DNA of 64,000 nucleotides from Promethearchaeota archaeon (lineage in GTDB: Archaea > Asgardarchaeota > Lokiarchaeia > Sigyniarchaeales > SOKP01). The translations under genes were made by a program, and so were the position numbers. How positions within the stretch are numbered: the stretch's first letter is position 1; every line of letters begins with the position of its first letter. A model generated the notes under the pieces. It saw nothing but the letters and a program-made list of their open reading frames with translations. It did not search any database and was not told the origin of the DNA. Shown piece after piece: positions 25,848 to 35,148 of the stretch. The DNA is taken from assembly GCA_016840165.1 (NCBI GenBank), contig JAEOSU010000080.1, forward strand, positions 150,036 through 214,035, read 5' to 3'.

Positions 25848-26119
25848 GAGAAAATATTTATAAGTATGCTAATCTTTTTAGAATCTAAATAAACCCATGG
25901 TTCAATTTAATGCTGATTTTTTTTATTAATGATAGGACTTGGCATTGTTTTTGGCATCCTTAGTAATGCCTAATCATTGGTTTAAAATCTTATTTATCTT
26001 GTTTTTAAGTTTTGAAACACTTGCTTAATCCAAAATATTGCATTTAGCAATATTGCCTATATTTTTTTGAATTCCAATTAAATTATGAAACAATTTATAT
26101 TATTATACAAAAATTGTTA

Positions 26120-27538
26120 ATGATAAGTGAAAGAAAAATGAATAATTTTCTTAATTCGAGGGTTATATTAAAACCAGACGAAACACCAAAAGAATGGGTA
26201 AATATTTTACCATATCTTCCCATTCCAATGACGCCTTTAGTAAATCCAATGGATGGAAAACCCGCCTCTTTTGAACTAGCTACTATGATTTTTCCAAAAA
26301 GTTGCGTTTTACAGGATACTTCTATGGAGGAAAATATTCCTATTCCAAAGGAACTGAGGGATCTTTACGTAAGAACCTACAGGCCATCCCCGCTACATCG
26401 AGCATATGGTTTAGAAACATTTATTGGAGTAAAAGGAGAGGATATTAAAATTTTTTATAAAAATGAATCTCTATCTCCTACGGGGTCTCATAAACCTAAT
26501 ACTGCTTTAGCACAAGCATATTATGCTCAAAAAGAAGGGGTAAAAGAACTAGTTACTGAAACGGGTGCAGGTCAATGGGGTTCCGGACTGTCATTTGGAT
26601 GCAGTTTATTTAATATTAAGTGCACAGTCTATATGGTTAGAGCAAGTTTTTTGCAGAAACCAGGTAGAAAAATCCTTATGCAAGCTTTCAATGCAGAAGT
26701 CCATGCTAGCCCATCAAATCTTACCGAATCCGGGAAATTATACTATGATAAAGACCAGAATCATCCTGGTAGTTTAGGAATTGCCATTTCAGAAGCAGTT
26801 GAACATAGTTTATCAGATGCGAATATAAAATATTCATTAGGAAGCGTAGTTAATTTTGTTTTATTACACCAAACGATAGTAGGTCAAGAACTTAAGATAC
26901 AATTTAACAAGATAAAGTTAATACCTGATATTTTAATAGGTTGTATGGGAGGAGGTTCTAATTTTGGTGGGTTTATAATACCCTATATCAAAGATAAAAT
27001 CAATGGAGATATGCCCGATTTAGAAGTGATTGGTGTTGAACCTAGAGCATGTCCAAGTGTTTGCAAAGGAAAATATATTTGGGATTATGGTGATTCTGCA
27101 AAAAAAGCACCAATTTTAAAAATGTATACATTAGGCCACAATTTTATTCCAAGCCCCATTCATGCGGGAGGGCTAAGATACCACGGAATGGCACCAATAA
27201 TCTCGATTTTAAACAAAAAGAAAGTAATACGTTCAGTGATGCATCATCAAACGGAAGTTATTGAGGCGGGGTTGATATTTGCAAAATCAGAAGGGATAAT
27301 CCCTGCTCCTGAAGCATGTCACGCTGTAAAAGAAGCAATTGATCAAGCATTAAAAGCAAAAGAAAATAATGAAAAGAAGGTAATAGCGTTTAATTTTAGT
27401 GGACATGGTTTCTTCGATTTATCTGCATATAATGAATATCTATCGAATAAATTGATCGATTATGAATTGCCCGGTTTCGAGATTCAATCATCACTGAGTT
27501 CGGATGATATGCCAAAGGTTAATGAAGCAGAATTTTAA
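26120..27538 (+). CDS. trpB2: Tryptophan synthase beta chain-like protein, TrpB2 type
   Basis: The product (about 472 residues) has the long TrpB2 form: an N-terminal extension, RPSPLHRA (90-97), the PLP lysine in SPTGSHKPNTAL (Lys127), ETGAGQWGSGL, a glycine-rich phosphate loop GCMGGGSNFGG and a C-terminal NFSGHGFFD. It joins serine and indole in a PLP-dependent reaction. No trpA or other trp gene is adjacent. TrpB2 enzymes are thought to work with free indole or a non-canonical partner. The ATG at 26120 is preferred over TTG at 26114. Confidence 0.92.
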   Translation: MISERKMNNFLNSRVILKPDETPKEWVNILPYLPIPMTPLVNPMDGKPASFELATMIFPKSCVLQDTSMEENIPIPKELRDLYVRTYRPSPLHRAYGLETFIGVKGEDIKIFYKNESLSPTGSHKPNTALAQAYYAQKEGVKELVTETGAGQWGSGLSFGCSLFNIKCTVYMVRASFLQKPGRKILMQAFNAEVHASPSNLTESGKLYYDKDQNHPGSLGIAISEAVEHSLSDANIKYSLGSVVNFVLLHQTIVGQELKIQFNKIKLIPDILIGCMGGGSNFGGFIIPYIKDKINGDMPDLEVIGVEPRACPSVCKGKYIWDYGDSAKKAPILKMYTLGHNFIPSPIHAGGLRYHGMAPIISILNKKKVIRSVMHHQTEVIEAGLIFAKSEGIIPAPEACHAVKEAIDQALKAKENNEKKVIAFNFSGHGFFDLSAYNEYLSNKLIDYELPGFEIQSSLSSDDMPKVNEAEF

Positions 27539-27615
27539 ATTTTTTTTTTTTTTTATAATAATTTTAAAATTTAACAGAAAATTTCTTAGTTATAATACAA
27601 ATAGAGAATAAAGAT

Positions 27616-28698
27616 TTGAATATTCTTTCATTAGTCATTGTTAGCATTTTATATGTTTTTGGAGTGTTTTTATTATACATTTCATATTTGTCTAAAAAAA
27701 AGGGGGACAAAGGAGCATATATTAATAATATTTTCAATTCCATTATTTTCTTAGTAAGTATTACCGTTAATCTAATTATTGTGAATCTCTTCCATTTTTC
27801 TAATATCGATTTCATAATTTTTCCTTTTGATGTTTTTATAATTGTATTTATTTTGTTTTTTTTCCCTATTTTCTATTTATCTGTTTATCGAGAAAAAAAG
27901 AATATAACCACACGTTTACCTTATAATTCAAAAAATCATTATCCTTTATTTAAAGAATTACCATTGAAATATGAGCTATATCGTAAATTAACGCATCTGA
28001 TTGTATTAGGAATTATATTTTTTTATTTTACTTTAGGGTTTTGGGTTCAAAATTTTTTTTTAAACATTTTAGATTTTTTTCCTGAAATAATTTCTGATTT
28101 ATTTTTATCATTTTATAATATTGAAGGTGATAAGATGATTTTTACTCAGTATTTGGTCGTATTTTTAGTCAGCATAACACTAATAAGCTTTTTTACAGCA
28201 GATTTTACGAGAATTTTAAAACCAGAATTGTACCCGTTAAAACCCATAAATAAAATACTTAGAAAAAAAGAGCTAGGGCTAAGATTCGGACCACATATCT
28301 CAATGGCAATTGGTTGTTTCTCCATAATTATACTTTATGGATTATTTCAACCAATTGGACCAATTGTTATTTGCAGCTCAATGACAATGGCAATATTCGG
28401 TGATATTACAGCAAATTTAATTGGTAGAACAATAGGCAAAAAAACAATAAGAGATACAAAAAAGACTTATGAGGGTTTAATCGCTGGTATAATAGCGGCA
28501 TTTATTTCTGGAATTATTAGTTTACTTTTCTTAAATGAATTTTATTCAATTTCTCTCATATTCTTAATTATTGGTCCTTCTATTGGTTCTTTAATAGTTG
28601 GTATAATAGATTATTTAAGCTTAGAAATTGATGATAATCTAACCAATAACTTCTTTCTATCAACAATATTGTTTTTTATTTCACTTTTAATTTTATAG
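27616..28698 (+). CDS. Membrane polyprenol kinase/CDP-lipid synthase-like protein (SEC59/CdsA superfamily)
   Basis: The 360-residue protein has about nine hydrophobic segments. The loop after the first four carries YELYRKLTHLIVL, and the C-terminal half has MAIFGDITANLIGRTIGKK followed by KKTYEGLIAG. This 'RK..H' plus 'GD..A..IGR..GK...KT.EG' pattern is that of the dolichol kinase, DGK1, phytol kinase and CdsA superfamily. It probably transfers a phosphate or CMP group to an isoprenoid lipid in the cytoplasmic membrane. The TTG start at 27616 is uncertain. Related archaeal genes include CDP-archaeol synthase CarS, which is shorter. Confidence 0.75.
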   Translation: MNILSLVIVSILYVFGVFLLYISYLSKKKGDKGAYINNIFNSIIFLVSITVNLIIVNLFHFSNIDFIIFPFDVFIIVFILFFFPIFYLSVYREKKNITTRLPYNSKNHYPLFKELPLKYELYRKLTHLIVLGIIFFYFTLGFWVQNFFLNILDFFPEIISDLFLSFYNIEGDKMIFTQYLVVFLVSITLISFFTADFTRILKPELYPLKPINKILRKKELGLRFGPHISMAIGCFSIIILYGLFQPIGPIVICSSMTMAIFGDITANLIGRTIGKKTIRDTKKTYEGLIAGIIAAFISGIISLLFLNEFYSISLIFLIIGPSIGSLIVGIIDYLSLEIDDNLTNNFFLSTILFFISLLIL

Positions 28699-28756
28699 GA
28701 TTTTTTTTTCTCAATATACCCAAATTTTTTCAATAAAAATAATTTTATTTCAAAAG

Positions 28757-29263
28757 ATGTTAGAAGAAAAATTAAAAATAGATAAAATAAAAAAGGGCAC
28801 TGTTATAGATCACATTGATGCCGGTTATGCGCTTACAATTCTTAATCTTACAGGTTTGGATGAAACTACAAACCTCATGACTATTGGTGTGAACGTGTCT
28901 TCAAAAAAGTACTCTAAAAAAGATATAATAAAAATTGAAGGTGTTTTCCTAAATGAAATACAAATGCAGCAGATTTCAATATTATCTCCTAATAATTCTA
29001 TCTCTTTAATTGATAATTATAAGGTAATTGAAAAAAAGAAAGTAAAAATCCCTAAAGTTATAAAAAGATTGATCGTGTGTGTTAATAAAACCTGTATTTC
29101 AAATTCTAATAAGGAACCTATTGATTCGGAATTTATAGTTTTAGAAGAGAAACCATTGAAGATTCAATGTTCCTATTGCAATCGGATATATAAGCTAAAT
29201 GAGATAAGGTTTAGCTCAAAGGGAAAAACTGAGAAGAAAGTTAAACAAAAATTTCAATTGTAA
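28757..29263 (+). CDS. pyrI: Aspartate carbamoyltransferase regulatory chain
   Basis: The 168-residue product matches PyrI: KIKKGTVIDHIDAGYAL at the start (nucleotide-binding domain), a central IKIEG..L segment and a C-terminal zinc domain with Cys108, Cys113, Cys138 and Cys141. PyrI binds CTP/ATP and regulates the PyrB catalytic trimer in pyrimidine synthesis. No pyrB is adjacent in this window, unlike the usual pyrBI order. It follows the membrane enzyme by 58 bases on the same strand. Confidence 0.92.
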   Translation: MLEEKLKIDKIKKGTVIDHIDAGYALTILNLTGLDETTNLMTIGVNVSSKKYSKKDIIKIEGVFLNEIQMQQISILSPNNSISLIDNYKVIEKKKVKIPKVIKRLIVCVNKTCISNSNKEPIDSEFIVLEEKPLKIQCSYCNRIYKLNEIRFSSKGKTEKKVKQKFQL

Positions 29264-29268
29264 TCATA

Positions 29269-29685
29269 TTATAGAAAAGCCAAAAGAGTATGAGTGATTA
29301 CACCTACAATCATGAATAGAAGGAAGAAGATTCCAATTCCTGGTTTAATTATATTTTTCCAATTCCACTCCTCTTTATCATAATTGTACCGTAATACTAT
29401 AAAATTAAATAAGAAGGGTGACAAAAACCAAAAACATAACATCCAGATTAACATTGGCCAACCAATAAATCCGATTAATCGCCCTATTACGGCACTTAAT
29501 GCCCCAGTAGCAGCTCTTACCCAATATAGTTTAGTCTCTTTTTCTAACCTTATGTCTAAATTAGTCTTATGCTTTTTTTCCTCTTGTTGTTCTTGCTTAC
29601 TTGATAATTTTCGTTTTTCTTTAATTAATTTTTTTCTTTCTTTCTTAATGTTAATTCTCTTAGGACGATTATCTTTTTTTACCAT
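29269..29685 (-). CDS. Basic membrane protein, possibly EMC6-like
   Basis: The 138-residue protein has a long, very basic cytoplasmic N-terminus (1-48, many Lys/Arg), then three hydrophobic segments: about 54-72 (VRAATGALSAVIGRLIGFIG), 74-97 (PMLIWMLCFWFLSPFLFNFIV) and 112-135. The spacing with a conserved-looking VR..TG...G...G.IGW stretch loosely recalls EMC6/Rab5-interacting proteins of the membrane-insertion complex. That match is weak and from memory. It is convergent with pyrI and divergent from the NFACT gene. Confidence 0.5.
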   Translation of the reverse strand: MVKKDNRPKRINIKKERKKLIKEKRKLSSKQEQQEEKKHKTNLDIRLEKETKLYWVRAATGALSAVIGRLIGFIGWPMLIWMLCFWFLSPFLFNFIVLRYNYDKEEWNWKNIIKPGIGIFFLLFMIVGVITHTLLAFL

Positions 29686-29780
29686 AATGATAATTATAAA
29701 TATTATTTATTATAAAAATCATTATCTATCTTGAATTATGTGGTTGTAATAATTTTGGAAGGAGATTAACTAAAATAACT

Positions 29781-31820
29781 ATGAAATTTTCTAATTTTGA
29801 TGTATACGCCATTAGTAAAGAACTGGATTCTATTCTCTCTGAAGCAAGAATTACTAATATCTATGAAGTTGAAGACCTTTTAATCTTAAAAATTCACACC
29901 AGAACATTTGGGAAAATGAATTTAATAATAAAAGATGATTCCCGAATTAATATCACAGAATATGAGTATCCTATACCAAAATATCCTACGCAATTTACAC
30001 GGTCTCTCAGAAAGTTTCTTAAAAATAGGAAAATAATATCTGTTTCTCAATATAAATTTGATCGAATTATTATAATCGAACTAAGTAGTTTTAATTCGGA
30101 CTCTTGGAAATTTGTTATAGAGCTTTTTAATAAAGGTAATTACATCCTATTGAATGAGTATAATGTCATAAAAATTGCTAAAAGTTATAAAAAATTTAGG
30201 GATAGAGATATTTTAGCTAACAGAGAATATTCATTTCCTTTATCAAGAGGGGAAAGTTTCTTATTATTAAAGGAGGAGGATTTTTTAGATCTGATATCGA
30301 ATGCTGAAGGTGAAATTGTACGAGTGTTAGCAAACTTAATCTCATTTTCTGGTTTATATAGTGAAGAAATATGCTTTCGAGCCAACGTCGAAAAAAGTAA
30401 AAACGTCAAAGATCTTAATATGAATGAAAAAAAAGAGCTATTTAATAATTTTAAAATCTTGAGAAATGAAATTCTATTTGGAGAAATAAAAGCTCATATA
30501 GTATATGATGAAGAGAGAAATCCAATTCACGTATTTCCCATTGAATTAGAGTTGTTTAAAGATTTTGAAAAAGAATATTTTGATTCTTTTAATAAAGCAG
30601 TTGATAAATTCTATTCTAGATTAGACTCACAAGATTTAAAACAACCTTATGATGCAAAAATTAACCAGAAACTAGTTGAACAAGAGAAAATTTTGAAAAG
30701 ACAAAGTGAATATTTGAAGGAGTTAAAGGAAGAGAAGATTAAATATTATGAGTATGGAGATTTTATTTATACTAACCTAAACGCCTTAGAGAGATTATTT
30801 GGAGTAATAAAAGGAGCTAGAAATAAAGGTTACAATTATTACGAGATAAGTGATATATTAAAAGAGGCAAAGGAAAATAATATAGACGATCTTGAATTAT
30901 TCCTAAAAATTAACCCCAGAACTAAAAAGATATTTGTTAATGTTAATAAAACTGAAGTTAAGTTAGATTTAATGAAAAGTGTGGGAGAAAACGCGAACAT
31001 TTTCTATAATAGGGGGAAAAAAATAGAGAAAAAAATTATTGGTACTTTAAAAGCTATTTCTGAGACTGAAGAACAAATAGAAAACCTGAAGGATGAAAAA
31101 CTACAATTGGATGAAAAAGTAGAGGTTTTAATTAAACCTCCAAAAAAGAAATGGTTTGAAAAATATAGGTGGTTTATATCTTCAGAGCAATTTTTAGTGA
31201 TCGGAGGGAAAGATGCAAGTTCAAACGAAGCTATTTTTAAAAAACATTTAGATACGCACGATATCGTTCTTCATACGAATTTCCCTGGATCTCCTTTATT
31301 GATTATTAAAAACCTAAAAAATGATATTATCCCTGAAAATACAATAAAGGAAGCAGCAGAATTTGTTGCTAGTTATTCACGAGCTTGGAAGGAGAACTGG
31401 GGAGTAATCGATGTTTTTTATGTTAAACCAGAGCAAGTTTCTAAATCGCCCCCATCTGGTGAATTTTTACCGAAAGGCTCTTTTATGATTTCAGGAAAAA
31501 AGAATTTTATTAAAAACACCAAAACTCAATTAGCAATTGCATTAAAATTTATCAGAAGAACTGAAGGGAGTGGTAATGGTGAGGAGATTTATTATCCAAA
31601 AATCATAATTGGTCCAATTTCTGCTATTAAAACCAGATATGATTCCTATTTAATGATTAAACCTTCCAAATCAGGTTATAATAAAGGAAAGATTGCTAGC
31701 GAAATTAAAACTATTTTTCTTAACATCTCTAGCAAGGAGAAAAAGAAATGGGTGGATCTTCTCTCGTTAGATGATATTGTCAATATTCTCCCAGCTGGAT
31801 TATCAGAGATCGAGAAGTAG
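29781..31820 (+). CDS. rqcH: NFACT family ribosome quality-control protein (RqcH/Rqc2-like)
   Basis: The 679-residue product has the NFACT architecture. The N-terminal NFACT-N domain begins KFSNFDVYAISKEL and includes FTRSLRKFL; a coiled-coil middle (about 290-460) has long Lys/Glu helices; the NFACT-R domain (about 465-590) begins KKWFEKYRWFISSEQFLVIGGKDA, followed by HTNFPGSP and KENWGVIDVFYV. Archaeal and bacterial RqcH and eukaryotic Rqc2/NEMF bind stalled large subunits with peptidyl-tRNA and recruit tRNA for C-terminal tailing. Length and order are complete. It stands alone with its own promoter region. Confidence 0.93.
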   Translation: MKFSNFDVYAISKELDSILSEARITNIYEVEDLLILKIHTRTFGKMNLIIKDDSRINITEYEYPIPKYPTQFTRSLRKFLKNRKIISVSQYKFDRIIIIELSSFNSDSWKFVIELFNKGNYILLNEYNVIKIAKSYKKFRDRDILANREYSFPLSRGESFLLLKEEDFLDLISNAEGEIVRVLANLISFSGLYSEEICFRANVEKSKNVKDLNMNEKKELFNNFKILRNEILFGEIKAHIVYDEERNPIHVFPIELELFKDFEKEYFDSFNKAVDKFYSRLDSQDLKQPYDAKINQKLVEQEKILKRQSEYLKELKEEKIKYYEYGDFIYTNLNALERLFGVIKGARNKGYNYYEISDILKEAKENNIDDLELFLKINPRTKKIFVNVNKTEVKLDLMKSVGENANIFYNRGKKIEKKIIGTLKAISETEEQIENLKDEKLQLDEKVEVLIKPPKKKWFEKYRWFISSEQFLVIGGKDASSNEAIFKKHLDTHDIVLHTNFPGSPLLIIKNLKNDIIPENTIKEAAEFVASYSRAWKENWGVIDVFYVKPEQVSKSPPSGEFLPKGSFMISGKKNFIKNTKTQLAIALKFIRRTEGSGNGEEIYYPKIIIGPISAIKTRYDSYLMIKPSKSGYNKGKIASEIKTIFLNISSKEKKKWVDLLSLDDIVNILPAGLSEIEK

Positions 31821-31894
31821 AATTATAGAAAATAAAAATCTTCTTAAAGTTTATTTTTATCAACCATTCTTAACTACTTTAAAAATTTACTTTA

Positions 31895-32305
31895 TTATTG
31901 AACAAAGTAAAAATAAGCAATGATAACTATCAAGCCAAAAAATGTGAAACCAAAGACCCATGAATTTCTGTAAGCTTGGATTAAGGATAAAATAAATAAT
32001 AGAAGCACTATCTTAAAATCTAAAGGTTTACCAGACAGTTCTTTGTAATTTCCAATACTAATCATGCCAAAAAGAAAGAAAAGTAAAATTACCAAGGTTT
32101 TGATAATGATATCGATATAAAACCAAATTGTATTTTCAATCATAAAGATAGTTATTATCTGAGTATTGAATAAAAGAGAAATGACTAATAATATACCACT
32201 GATAATTGCGGTCAAAAGTACACTCTTATATGCAAATTCTTCATCCAGTTTTGATTTCACAATACTTTTTTTTGATCTAGTATCGTTCTTCTTAAATTTA
32301 GACAT
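31895..32305 (-). CDS. Four-helix membrane protein
   Basis: The 136-residue product has a basic N-terminal tail (KKNDTRSKKSIVKSK) and four hydrophobic segments (about 28-45, 48-65, 69-86 and 103-133). No family is recognised. It starts 2 bases after the stop of the secreted CBM9/DOMON-like gene on the same strand, so the two are surely co-expressed and may form a membrane complex. Confidence 0.6.
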   Translation of the reverse strand: MSKFKKNDTRSKKSIVKSKLDEEFAYKSVLLTAIISGILLVISLLFNTQIITIFMIENTIWFYIDIIIKTLVILLFFLFGMISIGNYKELSGKPLDFKIVLLLFILSLIQAYRNSWVFGFTFFGLIVIIAYFYFVQ

Positions 32306-32307
32306 TG

Positions 32308-33123
32308 TTAACTTCTTATTTTTTCAATTTTACCTTTCAATTTAATAATTTGGAATATATAATATCCATACAGAGATCCTATCACGGTAAAGATTATTGA
32401 TGCTAAAGTTATATAGATGAGCTCTTCTGCGGAAATAATGGGATTATAAGCATAAAATTGAACGAATAATGAAACTACGTTCATTAATATAATCCCCTCA
32501 TCATAATTTTGCGACTCTCCGAAAATAATCATAAAGGGTGAGTAAATTCCAGCTTCAATCCTGATATCCTGATCCCCTCCTTCTGAACTTTCTACAGGAA
32601 GTTGAAATTCATAAACAATACTTTCTCCATCTGAATCTAGTTGAGCAGCACCTACTCCATTAATTTCTGAATCTTCATAAAAGCTTGATTCATTGATATA
32701 ATAATCCCGGTATTCAAAATCTCCTTTACTTAAGTTTAAAAATTGAATTATTTTTGCATCTTCATAATCTAAAGGATCTAAAGATTCATCTTCAGAGGTT
32801 AATATTCCAATAAACTCATTAGTTTGATGTTCTGTTAATTCAAATAAAATCGCTAAATACAGAAAGAGTTCATGCTGAACAATCCAAAGATCAATTTCTA
32901 GTCCATCTTCTGTATTAGAAAGATTCTGATAGAGAAAGATTTTAGTTTTTATGGCATCATTCCATTCATCAACTTCTTTATCAATGTGTCCATCAATTAT
33001 TGGTTGTGTTCCAAATTCTAAAATGATCTCTGTATCTGCTCCAAGAGCACTCATTACTGAGGAAAATGAAATTAATAATATAATGAAAAATGAAAAAATT
33101 TTATTAATGTTATTATTCTTCAA
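32308..33123 (-). CDS. Secreted, membrane-anchored CBM9/DOMON-like protein
   Basis: The 271-residue product has a signal peptide (about 1-29, FSFFIILLISFSSVMSALGA), an extracellular beta-rich domain and a C-terminal membrane helix (about 238-260) with a short basic tail. The domain begins with PIIDGHIDKEVDEWNDA, the typical opening of CBM9-like/DOMON domains, which bind sugars or haem. The exterior part is acidic (DSDGES, SSEGGDQD). Start is TTG. It forms an operon with the following four-helix membrane protein. Confidence 0.7.
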   Translation of the reverse strand: MKNNNINKIFSFFIILLISFSSVMSALGADTEIILEFGTQPIIDGHIDKEVDEWNDAIKTKIFLYQNLSNTEDGLEIDLWIVQHELFLYLAILFELTEHQTNEFIGILTSEDESLDPLDYEDAKIIQFLNLSKGDFEYRDYYINESSFYEDSEINGVGAAQLDSDGESIVYEFQLPVESSEGGDQDIRIEAGIYSPFMIIFGESQNYDEGIILMNVVSLFVQFYAYNPIISAEELIYITLASIIFTVIGSLYGYYIFQIIKLKGKIEKIRS

Positions 33124-33448
33124 TTTACAGAGCCACTGTAGTTGAGATTTATTAGTTAGAATATTTTAAATCTTAAAATTGATAATTAAATTTGGTTTTT
33201 TAATTTTCTTATACCTTCATAAATTCAAACAGTATTTTTAAAATTTCATGAAAAAATAAGAAATTATGCAATATCATGATAATAATTGAAGCTATGATCA
33301 TAATCAAAGAGCGATGGATTCTTTGATAATTTATTAATAGATATCCCTAATAATTATTAAGTTGTTAAAAATACAAGCACTAAGAAGATTTCTTATCAAA
33401 ATATTAAAAAATATTAGCTTTTTATAGATAGATTTAGAATTACTCTAA
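33124..33448. other. 325-base gene-free AT-rich spacer
   Basis: This region separates the divergent secreted-protein gene (minus) and a membrane-protein gene (plus). It holds only AT-rich sequence. A TTTTTATAGA element near 33419-33428 could be a TATA-like site for the plus-strand gene. No open frame, repeat array or stable RNA fold was noticed. Confidence 0.4.
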
Positions 33449-34000
33449 ATGTTAATAGATATTGTTTCTGATTTATATCAATTACTCGACATTATCTCTA
33501 TGCACTTTTTCCCACTTTTATTTTTAGTATTAAAATACTTTATTTCTTTTATTTTACTCTCTATAGGGATTTTATATTTACTGAGCCTTAAAGGAATTTT
33601 CTTGAAGAAGAAATTATATAATAAATATAATGACAATGATTTCAATAACCTGAGAATTATAATAGGAGTTACATTCATAATATTAGCTTTTGGCATCCTT
33701 TTTAATTACTTAATCTATTTTTTTATTTGGCTTTTTCAATATTTTGATGGATTTCTTCTTGTTATAATAAACTTTTTTCTTGGGAGTTCTTTTTTGAATA
33801 CTCTTAAACTTAATAACCTCATAAGCCAAGGAATAGCATTAGGTTCGTTTGTCGCGATATTACAATTTATCCTCGCAATTTTTTATTTCCTTAATGATAG
33901 AATTGTTTTGATGAGCTCTAAGAATGCCTCATCTTTATTTATAACCTCCGTTATCAGTATTTTATTATTTGGATTTGAATGTTTACCTTATTTGCTATAG
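33449..34000 (+). CDS. Five-helix membrane protein
   Basis: The 183-residue product is very hydrophobic, with about five membrane segments (about 15-43, 67-93, 94-113, 125-150 and 160-180), few charged residues and one short loop rich in Asn/Asp (NKYNDNDFNN, about 55-64). No family is recognised. It has its own upstream region and is followed by the TFB gene. Confidence 0.6.
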   Translation: MLIDIVSDLYQLLDIISMHFFPLLFLVLKYFISFILLSIGILYLLSLKGIFLKKKLYNKYNDNDFNNLRIIIGVTFIILAFGILFNYLIYFFIWLFQYFDGFLLVIINFFLGSSFLNTLKLNNLISQGIALGSFVAILQFILAIFYFLNDRIVLMSSKNASSLFITSVISILLFGFECLPYLL

Positions 34001-34078
34001 TTTCATAAATTAAGAAAAAGTCAGTTGTAAAAAGCCTAAAAACTATAAATGAATATTTTAGTATTACAAAATAAAGAG

Positions 34079-34097
34079 CGAAAGATTTATATAACTA
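34079..34097 (+). promoter_or_regulatory. BRE/TATA promoter of the TFB gene
   Basis: GCGAAAGA (BRE-like) stands directly before TTTATATAA (34086-34094), a near-perfect archaeal TATA box. Transcription would start near 34115-34120, leaving a 5' untranslated region of about 140 bases before the TFB start at 34261. A leader of that length is unusual for archaea and could be regulatory. Confidence 0.6.
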
Positions 34098-34260
34098 ATG
34101 TACATATAATTATGTTGCATTCAGTCTTTTCAGTCACGAATCAGTAGTAATAGAATTAAAATCAGTTTTCAATTAATTTATACGGGTTATAATTGAGATA
34201 CTTGGTTTAGTTTATTTAGATTAGGTTAAAGTATTATATAAAATATTTGAGGTTTTAAGT

Positions 34261-35148
34261 ATGGAAGTTAAATCAGAAATTAGTAATTTATCAAATTTAT
34301 GCCCAGAATGTGGAGGAAAAACTATTCCCATTCAAGAAAAGGGTGAGATTGTATGTAGTCAATGCGGTTTAGTAGTTAACGAGAGAGTTATGGATGTCTC
34401 CCATAGTGGAAAAAGAGCTTTTACAAAACAAGAAAAAGAGCAGAGAGAGAGAACGGGATCTCCTATTTCTATTCTATTGCCTGATATGGGATTAAGTACA
34501 ATTATAGATAAATCTAACATAAAGAGTCCCGATTTAAAAAGAGCCGCAAAGTGGAATTCTCGAATGACATGGGATAAAAGAAACATGTTAATTGCCACGA
34601 CTGAATTGAAGAGAATTGGGAGTAATCTTAATTTACCAAATCATATAAAAAAAACAGCAATCAGATTATATATTGAAGCATTTAAAAAGAAATTACTAAG
34701 AGGACGTTCTATTAATGGTATGGTCGCTGCTTGTCTATATTTTGCCTGTAGGGAAAGCAAAATTCCAAGGACACTTCAAGAGATCTTAGAAGAAACGTCT
34801 GTAGATGCAAAAAGTGTGAGAAGGTGTTATAGAACCATTATTCGTGAATTAAATTTAAAAGCGCCTTCTACAGATCCGATTTCCTTGATACCACGATTTA
34901 TTGCTGAGTTAAATTTAGATGCTGTAGCTGAAAAAGCTACGATTAGAGTATTAACATCCTTTATTAAGAAGTTTTCCACAAGTGGCAAAGACCCTAAAGG
35001 GTTATGCGCTGGAGCGCTATATTTGGTTTGCAAATTTAAAGATAAGAGAATATCTCAAAAAGAAATAGCAAATATAGTTGGAGTGACAGAAGTTACTCTT
35101 CGTTCAAGGTACAAGGAATTAGTCACTAAGTTAAATCTGAAGTTTTAA
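34261..35148 (+). CDS. tfb: Transcription initiation factor IIB
   Basis: The 295-residue product is a complete TFB. It has the zinc ribbon Cys14/Cys17/Cys32/Cys35, a B-reader/linker with KRAFTKQEKEQRERTGSP, and two cyclin folds (about 105-195 and 200-295) with GRSINGMVAACLYFACRE and SGKDPKGLCAGALYLVCK. TFB bridges TBP, the BRE and RNA polymerase. GAGG lies 9 bases before the ATG. This is the more canonical of the two TFBs in the window. It is convergent with the hexapeptide-repeat gene, overlapping its end by 4 bases. Confidence 0.96.
   Translation: MEVKSEISNLSNLCPECGGKTIPIQEKGEIVCSQCGLVVNERVMDVSHSGKRAFTKQEKEQRERTGSPISILLPDMGLSTIIDKSNIKSPDLKRAAKWNSRMTWDKRNMLIATTELKRIGSNLNLPNHIKKTAIRLYIEAFKKKLLRGRSINGMVAACLYFACRESKIPRTLQEILEETSVDAKSVRRCYRTIIRELNLKAPSTDPISLIPRFIAELNLDAVAEKATIRVLTSFIKKFSTSGKDPKGLCAGALYLVCKFKDKRISQKEIANIVGVTEVTLRSRYKELVTKLNLKF

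Noticed and set aside
25848..26113. Repeated TTGGCAT words before trpB2
   Set aside because: Only two short imperfect copies in AT-rich DNA; no hairpin or array.
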